Part shown: positions 58,419-64,000 of the stretch, in pieces
How positions within the stretch are numbered: position 1 is the first letter of the stretch
How the letters are laid out: every line of letters starts with the position of its first letter
IMG/VR virus record: IMGVR_UViG_3300034072_000926
Span: 353,621-417,620 of that record
Direction: 5' to 3' (one strand)
DNA from: a virus
Length of the DNA stretch: 64,000 nt
Notes under the pieces: model-generated
What the model saw: only the letters and a program-made list of their open reading frames with translations
The model's database searches: none
What the model was told of the DNA's origin: nothing
Program-made: the position numbers and the translations under genes

Positions 58419-60048
58419 TCTCTTCCTCCTCAATCAACACGCCTGCTCGAATCCTCAAAATGTTGATGCAGTTCTCAAGACCATACGCCTCAATGAATGC
58501 ACCGAACCGAGGACCATCACTGGATCCCAACAGGCACTCGTATAGCGCCTGGAACCAAGAACGCAAAGGTTCAAATCCATGTGCCTTGCCAACCTCATAT
58601 ACCTGATACTGGTAATGATCAGCCGTCATGTTGGGCAGCATTGCCTCAAGGCGAGTAGCAAGGTCGATGAACGCATCAGCTTCCTGAACCGTTGGTTCCC
58701 GACATTCACGATCATACAGACCACGCTCAGTCGCGTAGCGGATGACCTTGTTGGCCTTGATGAGAACCTGCAACCGCTGCTGGAAGTCAAGTGGTCGAGA
58801 CTGTTCGAGGTAGCTGACCAGCGTTTCAGCGTCCGAAGCCTGGCTGACCACGCTCAAGTTGAGCAATAGGCTATACGCCACATCGACGATCGGTTCGGCG
58901 ATCCCATTCTCAGTGAAGAACCACGCAGCATCGTTCGGAGTGAGCGGTCGCCCAAGCATCTTCAGATAGTCGTCTTCCATCTTGGGAACAAGATCGATAT
59001 GAATCGGCTTAGATGCAGTCGGCTTCTGGAACAGGAAGAGCATGAGCGATTCCTTAGAGCCATAGGACAACCAGTCCTCAATCGAAAAGCCATTGCCCTT
59101 CGACTTGCTGATCTTCTTGCCCTCTGCGTCGAGGAAGAGTTCATAGGTCATGCCAACTGGAGGTGTCCCGCCGATTGCACGACAGATCTTCCGAGAAGCC
59201 GTAACCGAATCAATGAGATCCTTGCCGGACATTTCGTAGTCCACATCAAAGTGAGCCCAGCGCATTGCCCAGTCCACCTTCCACTGAAGCTTGGAGCGAC
59301 CATTACCCGTTGGGCTCGTCACCGCCGTGACATCATCCCTTCCGGTTTCCCACGTGAGCTGGCGCCCGGGGATCACCATTTCGCGCGAGACACCCTCATT
59401 GAGGAGTCGTCCCTCAAAAAGCGGCATGAATGGACTGTAGGTTGCGCGGCGCTCCTCACCCAGTGTGGGCAGCATCACGCCCTGAATGGCATCGTAATTG
59501 TCCCAGATGCGATCCAGCATTTCGTTGAACTTGCCCGACCGGTAATAGTCAGAGGAGCTCACGAAGGATACGCGACTCCGATCCGGCGAGCTGCCGACCA
59601 CCGAGCCATCGTAGGTCTTGAGAATGTCGTCAACAAACCGCACCAGACGATCGTTGTTAGCGCCCGCAAAGCTGCCTGCATACTGGTCGGCATCGTTGGC
59701 CACGCACTCGTCCATTTCCGGATAAGGATTTGGAACCGTGCTCAGCGGCTTGCCCAGATAATCCTGCATCCACGCGGGCATCCCATCAGGAACCTTCCGC
59801 ATCGCGTCGTAGTCGTCGCTGAACATGATAAGTCGAGTCTGATACGCCTTGTCAGTCAGCGTATCAAATGCCTTCATAACCCAAAGGGTGCGAACAACTT
59901 CTGCGAACGTGCCGATATGCGGCGCACCCGAGGGACCATAGCCGGTCTCGAACGTCACGACATCACCAGGCTTCTTCCCCTTCTTCTCAATATGCTTGAG
60001 AAGTGAACGGGCCTCTTGGAAGGGCCAGCTCTTTGCCTGAGTAGTCAC
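58411..60048 (-). CDS. lysK: Class I lysyl-tRNA synthetase
   Basis: GTG 60048 after AAGGAGGCATAC, giving 545 residues, the usual length of LysRS-I. GYGPSGAPHIGTFAEV (36-51) is the class I HIGH motif in its LysRS-I form; KKISKSKGNG near 311 is KMSKS. RQLTWETGRDDVTAV and WKVDWAMRWAHFDVDYEMSG match LysRS-I core segments. Charges tRNA-Lys with lysine. Class I enzymes occur in archaea, alphaproteobacteria and spirochaetes, which hints at the host. Rare in phages. Confidence 0.93.
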   Translation of the reverse strand: MTTQAKSWPFQEARSLLKHIEKKGKKPGDVVTFETGYGPSGAPHIGTFAEVVRTLWVMKAFDTLTDKAYQTRLIMFSDDYDAMRKVPDGMPAWMQDYLGKPLSTVPNPYPEMDECVANDADQYAGSFAGANNDRLVRFVDDILKTYDGSVVGSSPDRSRVSFVSSSDYYRSGKFNEMLDRIWDNYDAIQGVMLPTLGEERRATYSPFMPLFEGRLLNEGVSREMVIPGRQLTWETGRDDVTAVTSPTGNGRSKLQWKVDWAMRWAHFDVDYEMSGKDLIDSVTASRKICRAIGGTPPVGMTYELFLDAEGKKISKSKGNGFSIEDWLSYGSKESLMLFLFQKPTASKPIHIDLVPKMEDDYLKMLGRPLTPNDAAWFFTENGIAEPIVDVAYSLLLNLSVVSQASDAETLVSYLEQSRPLDFQQRLQVLIKANKVIRYATERGLYDRECREPTVQEADAFIDLATRLEAMLPNMTADHYQYQVYEVGKAHGFEPLRSWFQALYECLLGSSDGPRFGAFIEAYGLENCINILRIRAGVLIEEEEIV

Positions 60049-60077
60049 GTATGCCTCCTTGAATACTATCAAGCTGC

Positions 60078-60105
60078 AACGTATAGACAATCACACAGGT
60101 GTCAA
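60078..60105 (-). promoter_or_regulatory. Promoter of the LysRS unit
   Basis: -35 TTGACA, -10 region TATACG/TACGTT at 14-16 bp. Confidence 0.55.
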
Positions 60106-60120
60106 CCTATTTAGGAGGAC

Positions 60121-60573
60121 TCAAAGATATCGGCTATTCACACCACGGAATTTGAGACCTCGCATCCTACGAACTTTCACAGTCTTCTTGAAAGCCATCA
60201 TCTCTTTAACCGTATAGTTGATCTCAGGCCATTTGGCCATACGTCCATAGATATACTCACTTCGACGAGCAATGTGATTACGGTAATATACCTCGGTGCG
60301 ACTGAGATTATTAACATTCTTCTTGAAAATAAGAATGTTGTTATGACGGCGCTTCATAAACGCCGTATATTCTGTATCAGTTGGATTGAGCTGTCGTAGG
60401 CGTTGATTGCGATCACGAACAGTCGTTGCATGATAACGCTTCATCGACAGATAGCCTGCCATTTCTCCATTTAGACTGGAGATCTTAGCCCGTGCATGTT
60501 CCATCCCAGCTTCCTCATAGAGCTTGATGAAGAACTCAGGGTTGCTGTAGAGATGTTCAATCGTAGGTTTCAT
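60121..60573 (-). CDS. Very basic hypothetical protein (150 aa)
   Basis: TAATG-coupled after CAAGGTCGCG. Arg/Lys/Tyr-rich helical protein (MKRYHATTVRDRNQRLRQL; MAFKKTVKVRRMRGLKFRG). Likely binds nucleic acid. Unknown. Confidence 0.8.
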   Translation of the reverse strand: MKPTIEHLYSNPEFFIKLYEEAGMEHARAKISSLNGEMAGYLSMKRYHATTVRDRNQRLRQLNPTDTEYTAFMKRRHNNILIFKKNVNNLSRTEVYYRNHIARRSEYIYGRMAKWPEINYTVKEMMAFKKTVKVRRMRGLKFRGVNSRYL

Positions 60574-60869
60574 TACGCGACCTTGGTGAGAATGCCGTAG
60601 ATGTTCTTTATTGTCGTCCAGCCATTCACATGACCATGGTTATTTGAGATCTGAAACTGATCCCCGCGCACCGCAGAGACAAGATGAAGGTATTGATTAC
60701 CCCTGACCTTGCATAGCACAATGTCACCCTTTTGCGGGGGAGACGAGACAGGTGCAACGGTGCAAAGCTGTCCCGAGGAGATCCTTCCAGTCATGGAGTT
60801 ACCACGGGGACGAAACTCAATAGTCTCGCCAGCTTCTAGCTTCTTGATATATTGGGTAGCCCAGCTCAT
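60573..60869 (-). CDS. S24/LexA-type peptidase-like domain protein (98 aa)
   Basis: EFRPRGNSMTGRISSGQLCTVAPV carries the GNSM nucleophile box of S24 peptidases; KGDIVLCKVRGNQYLHLVSAVRG follows the fold. The usual catalytic Lys position reads His, and no DNA-binding domain is present. May be an inactive or minimal signal-peptidase/LexA fold. Predicted leaderless. Confidence 0.7.
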   Translation of the reverse strand: MSWATQYIKKLEAGETIEFRPRGNSMTGRISSGQLCTVAPVSSPPQKGDIVLCKVRGNQYLHLVSAVRGDQFQISNNHGHVNGWTTIKNIYGILTKVA

Positions 60870-60874
60870 AAGCC

Positions 60875-60904
60875 ACGTTACAGAGTGGCATTACCTGTAG
60901 TCAA
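60875..60904 (-). promoter_or_regulatory. Promoter of the S24-like gene, leaderless class
   Basis: -35 TTGACT, 18-bp spacer, -10 TAACGT preceded by TG, 5 nt to ATG; GCCAC/GTGGC arms. Confidence 0.55.
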
Positions 60905-60954
60905 GATGTTCCTGAAGGGCATTACGAATGCCACGCCGTATGACATCCTTTTTA

Positions 60955-60984
60955 TTGCAGTTATCGAATCTATTACTGTATAAA
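60955..60984 (+). promoter_or_regulatory. Plus-strand promoter of the tail-fibre-like gene
   Basis: -35 TTGCAG, 18-bp spacer, -10 TATAAA; differs from the minus-strand consensus and may be a late promoter. A GGCATT/AATGCC hairpin lies at about 60917-60932. Confidence 0.5.
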
Positions 60985-61016
60985 AAGGGTTAATAAAAAC
61001 AGAACTGGAGAATGGT

Positions 61017-62480
61017 ATGCTGGCGCCAAAACAGCTAGACACGACCAAAGACCTTACAATGAAAGGCGGCAGAATCTATCTAGTCGATGGCGACGCGTCA
61101 TCTGTAAGCCTAGGGTTCCGTGACCATCCCAATACTGGCTTTTACCGATCGAGTGATGGCTCCATGGGCTTTGCACAGAACGGCGTTAGTCGTCTGCATA
61201 TCAATCCCTTGGGTGTTATCTCAGGTGCGTTTTCCGGCTCTATAACAGGGTCTGCTGATACAGCAGTCAAGCTATCAAGTTCAAGGACTTTCTCACTCAC
61301 AGGGGATGCAACAGCATCTGTGACTAGCGATTTGGCAACTGGTGTGAGTCTAGCCGTTACCTTGAAAGATATCGTTGGTTTAACACCTGGAACTTATAAT
61401 TCCTTGACTGTTGATCAGAAAGGTCGCATTACTAGCGGCACTGTCATCAGTTTCACAAAGTCCCTTGTTGGACTTGGTAATGCAGATAACACCTCAGATG
61501 CCCTAAAACCAATCAGCAATGCAACTCAGGCTGCACTGAACCTCAAGCTCAACAGTAGCGCATTCGTGCCTGTTGGCAATACGAGCGAAGTCATCTATAA
61601 CAATGCCGGTGCTTGGGGATCGGCATCTAATTTGATGGTAGAGGGTGGCTATCTCAAACTCGCTGCCAGTCTTCCTACAATTGCAACCAACGGTGTCATA
61701 CTAGGTGCTAAGGATCATGCGGGTCGAACAATGCCTGCATGGGTCGACAGCAACGGTCTTGATATAACACCCCAGCCGCATATTGGTAGGAATTGTGTAA
61801 GTCAATGGACTCCACAATTCGGCGCTACAACACTCAGCATATGGGGCATGTCAACCGCAACTGCAACTGGCACGGCAACTGCAAGAAGTCCAGCAAACAC
61901 AAGTCTCCTTGCAAGCTTGCGTCGCACTGGCTTTGTGAGTGCAGGAACAAGCGGTAGCCTTTGTGGCTATCGTCAACCCACTGCCCAATGGTGGAGGGGT
62001 AATGTCGCGGGCGCTGGTGGCTTCCATTATATCCACACCTTCGGCATCTCAGATGCTTCCACGTTGAGCACGGCTAAGATGTTTGTGGGATTATCAGCTT
62101 CGACCGCGGCGCCCACCAACGTAGAGCCCAATACTCTAGTCAATAGTGTTGGACTTGGAAAGATGTCAACGTCCGCGAACCTCTGCATCATCACAAACGA
62201 TGCAACGACAGGCTTCACTCCAATTGATCTCGGAGTCAACTTCCCAGGGACCGTGGTAGGTGACATCTATACCTTGACCTTATTTGCTCCACCCAACGGT
62301 AGCTTTATCGGATATAAGGTCGAGAGAGTGACAACAGGTATGAGTGTATCGGGCACACTTACCACAGACCTACCGGTTAACACCACATTCCTCACCTTAC
62401 AGTCATGGCGAACAAATAGCACCATTTTGGCCGCCGCTGGACTGGACCTCATTAGTCTCTATATCGAAACTGATAATTGA
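61017..62480 (+). CDS. Tail fibre/structural protein (487 aa)
   Basis: ATG after ACTGGAGAATGGT. N-terminal GGRIYLVDGDA and HPNTGFYRSSDGSMGFAQNG form the phage fibre module common in tail-fibre and neck proteins. SSSRTFSLTGDATASVTSD and VGLGNADNTSDALKPISN are typical beta-repeat fibre segments. The C-terminal 250 residues are Thr/Ser/Asn-rich beta sheet, probably the receptor-binding or capping part. No chaperone gene seen. Only clear virion gene in the window. Confidence 0.85.
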   Translation: MLAPKQLDTTKDLTMKGGRIYLVDGDASSVSLGFRDHPNTGFYRSSDGSMGFAQNGVSRLHINPLGVISGAFSGSITGSADTAVKLSSSRTFSLTGDATASVTSDLATGVSLAVTLKDIVGLTPGTYNSLTVDQKGRITSGTVISFTKSLVGLGNADNTSDALKPISNATQAALNLKLNSSAFVPVGNTSEVIYNNAGAWGSASNLMVEGGYLKLAASLPTIATNGVILGAKDHAGRTMPAWVDSNGLDITPQPHIGRNCVSQWTPQFGATTLSIWGMSTATATGTATARSPANTSLLASLRRTGFVSAGTSGSLCGYRQPTAQWWRGNVAGAGGFHYIHTFGISDASTLSTAKMFVGLSASTAAPTNVEPNTLVNSVGLGKMSTSANLCIITNDATTGFTPIDLGVNFPGTVVGDIYTLTLFAPPNGSFIGYKVERVTTGMSVSGTLTTDLPVNTTFLTLQSWRTNSTILAAAGLDLISLYIETDN

Positions 62481-62517
62481 CTCACCGGCGTAAGCCAAAG
62501 CCTTCCCCCGAATACAG

Positions 62518-62555
62518 GTAAAGGGGACTCTTCCGGTATTGAAGAGTCCCCTAGT
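62518..62555. terminator. Bidirectional terminator between convergent genes
   Basis: 12-bp stem AGGGGACTCTTC/GAAGAGTCCCCT, 7-nt loop; TTTACC follows on the minus strand. Confidence 0.7.
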
Positions 62556-62599
62556 TCGGGCGGCTTATTGGATTGGCTGTGGGGTTGGATGCGCGGCAG

Positions 62600-62935
62600 T
62601 TAGCTGTTCTTTTTCGTCCACTTATCCAGATATTTCGTCAGTTCGGGACTGGCCTTACCCGTTCCGAAAACTCGATTTATTGCGAGTGCCTGTTGCAGAT
62701 CCTGAGCGTTCATCGGCTGCGCGAACGGCTTGTTCTGTGACAGCTTGCGGAAACAGGCGTTCAGTGCGCCCTGTTCGGTCGTGAAGTCGATGCCGTTGAG
62801 CCAGCTCTTGTCCGGCTTCTCGCACAGGAATTCGTAGGTGTCGTCATCGTGATGGATGAGGCAGATCTTCATCTGGGTCAGGAAATCTGCGAAACGAGGA
62901 TGGGTCAGGCTTTCAAGCTTCGTGAAGGACTTCAT
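62600..62935 (-). CDS. Hypothetical protein (111 aa)
   Basis: ATG after AAGGAGATACC. Helical with a beta hairpin (MKICLIHHDDDTYEFLCEK). Co-transcribed with 62945. Unknown. Confidence 0.8.
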   Translation of the reverse strand: MKSFTKLESLTHPRFADFLTQMKICLIHHDDDTYEFLCEKPDKSWLNGIDFTTEQGALNACFRKLSQNKPFAQPMNAQDLQQALAINRVFGTGKASPELTKYLDKWTKKNS

Positions 62936-62944
62936 GGTATCTCC

Positions 62945-63454
62945 TTAAAAGGTATTGCGGTCCTTGTCGAAGGTAACTTCGCGGACATTCATTTGGACGA
63001 GAGTGTGGGCGCTCTGCGGCAATTCCTGCGTGTCGAAGGACACGTTGATGTTATCACGGAAAAGGAATCCGGGGCCGTGGTGAAGGGTAACGAATACCGG
63101 CGTCGTAGCAAGGGCCTGACATTCCGTCATCGTTGCATATTCGTTCGGGCATTCGTAGAGGATGGCATCGACCGTCATCTTCTCCATGAAGTCCTGGCTA
63201 TTGTTCCGGACTTGAACGTCCATCGTGAACGCCGGATTGAACTGGCCGTTGTCACGTTGGATGTTGTCGATGGTGATGCTGTAGGAGGGGTCCAGACCAG
63301 TGACCGTATAGTCACTCTGCCAATCCTTGACCCACTGCACGGCGAGCCAGAGCCCCAAAGCGATCATGAACAAGCGGAAGAGTTTGAACTGAAACATCAG
63401 AGCGAAAATGGCACCGAAAATTACAAATCCGCTAATGCCTCCACTCTTCTGCAT
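62945..63454 (-). CDS. Membrane protein with periplasmic-type domain (169 aa)
   Basis: ATG after GGAGATCGAAC. Two hydrophobic stretches (GFVIFGAIFALMFQF; LFMIALGLWLAVQWV). A beta-sandwich-like domain follows, with FTMDVQVRNNSQDF and two cysteines (LYECPNEY; TECQAL). Resembles a FxLYD-type domain; that is uncertain. Confidence 0.8.
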   Translation of the reverse strand: MQKSGGISGFVIFGAIFALMFQFKLFRLFMIALGLWLAVQWVKDWQSDYTVTGLDPSYSITIDNIQRDNGQFNPAFTMDVQVRNNSQDFMEKMTVDAILYECPNEYATMTECQALATTPVFVTLHHGPGFLFRDNINVSFDTQELPQSAHTLVQMNVREVTFDKDRNTF

Positions 63455-63481
63455 GTTCGATCTCCTTGTTGCCTAATCACA

Positions 63482-63509
63482 CGGATAGCAGAAATAGGAG
63501 ACAAGTCAA
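63482..63509 (-). promoter_or_regulatory. Promoter for 62600-63454
   Basis: -35 TTGACT, extended -10 TGC-TATCCG. Confidence 0.75.
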
Positions 63510-63518
63510 CCAGAATTT

Positions 63519-64000
63519 TCAGATATATCGAAGACTGGATATAACGCTGAGATTCGTGAGCTGCCCGCCAAATACCGAATAGGGAATTGCGAGGATACCC
63601 TTGTCTAAGAGTTCCTCCCAGCTATAGGGAACAACCTGCAAGTAGGAAACTTGCTGGTCACTGATGTAGAAATTGATCTGAAAATCTCGATGCAATTCCC
63701 GTTGCATATTCAACCGAGACGTGAGTATCTGGGAACCGTATGTCATGCAAGCAAAGCGTTCCTTCCGAAGAAGAAACTCAGCTTTGCGGAAATTCTCCTT
63801 ATCATCTTCCCAAGTCAATGCCCGGAAGGTAGGAGTGTAGAGGGAAATGTCCTCACTGGGAACCATGCAGACTCCCATCATCTTCTCAGAAATGAAGCTC
63901 TTAGAGAGGCTATGGAGGAAGATAGCCTGGCCGGTATCCCAGAGACTTTGGGTCAGCTCGTCCATGTCGAAATAGTTGTAGACGCCGTCGATGACGATGC
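63519..64000 (-). CDS. Hypothetical protein, 5' end beyond the window
   Basis: The frame stays open to base 64000 and reads naturally upstream of the internal ATG at 63965 (IVIDGVYNYFDMDELTQ), so the true start is outside. Alpha/beta protein with many aromatic residues (HRDFQINFYISDQQVSYLQ). Unknown. Confidence 0.8.
   Translation of the reverse strand, partial: IVIDGVYNYFDMDELTQSLWDTGQAIFLHSLSKSFISEKMMGVCMVPSEDISLYTPTFRALTWEDDKENFRKAEFLLRKERFACMTYGSQILTSRLNMQRELHRDFQINFYISDQQVSYLQVVPYSWEELLDKGILAIPYSVFGGQLTNLSVISSLRYI

Noticed and set aside
58999-60006. 335-codon plus-strand frame
   Set aside because: Antisense to the lysyl-tRNA synthetase gene.
1-64000. Insertion sequences, integrase, att sites, CRISPR arrays or rRNA
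   Set aside because: No transposase, integrase, repeat-spacer array or rRNA-like segment was seen.

Overview
The window looks like part of the genome of a large tailed double-stranded DNA phage (myovirus- or jumbo-like). About 140 short genes are packed end to end, nearly all on the minus strand. Stop and start codons commonly overlap (ATGA, GTGA, TAATG), most proteins have no recognisable family, and there are no ribosomal or housekeeping operons. GC content looks close to 50%. A class I lysyl-tRNA synthetase and a lipoprotein of a type I associate with alphaproteobacteria suggest an alphaproteobacterial host, but this is a weak inference.

Expression has an unusually uniform grammar. Gene blocks are separated by near-identical minus-strand promoters: TTGAC(N), 13 bp, then an extended -10 TG(C/T)TA. 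A short leader follows that in more than forty genes ends in GGAGATCGAA plus the start codon. Many of these promoters lie inside inverted repeats: the spacer between -35 and -10 is the reverse complement of the leader, often including the Shine-Dalgarno sequence. The arm sequences change from gene to gene while the pairing is kept. A second class of genes has the -10 only 5-10 nt before the ATG, so their mRNAs should be leaderless or nearly so. Rho-independent hairpins end several blocks. At least three gene-free stretches with their own promoter and hairpin may encode small RNAs.

Layout. 0-11 kb: small unknown proteins, a MazG-like protein, zinc-binding proteins, a low-molecular-weight phosphatase-like protein, a gene with a 24-bp stem in its leader, and two small plus-strand genes at 4.4-5.1 kb. 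11-17 kb: an M23 peptidase, an acetyltransferase, a DUF4230-like lipoprotein and a large exported protein. 17-31 kb: small unknown proteins, a helix-turn-helix protein with a long leader, a 635-residue protein and a tandem triplicated family. 31-35 kb: a fusion of a J-like region, an NMN/NaMN adenylyltransferase and a phosphoribosyltransferase, beside a ribosome-modulation-factor-like protein. 35-48 kb: unknown proteins, a HAD-like protein, a WGR-like protein, an FtsK-type motor, and an operon with NAD synthetase and a 2-oxoglutarate/iron oxygenase. 48-64 kb: a plus-strand DEDDy exonuclease, a Pth2-type peptidyl-tRNA hydrolase, a Bfd-like ferredoxin, two HD hydrolases, class I lysyl-tRNA synthetase, an S24-like protein, and a plus-strand tail-fibre-like gene.

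Together these genes suggest takeover of host metabolism and translation: NAD supply (adenylyltransferase plus NadE), tRNA charging and recycling (LysRS, Pth2), ribosome control (RMF-like) and alarmone or nucleotide hydrolysis (HD proteins). Apart from the tail-fibre-like gene, no capsid, terminase, portal or polymerase gene is visible.
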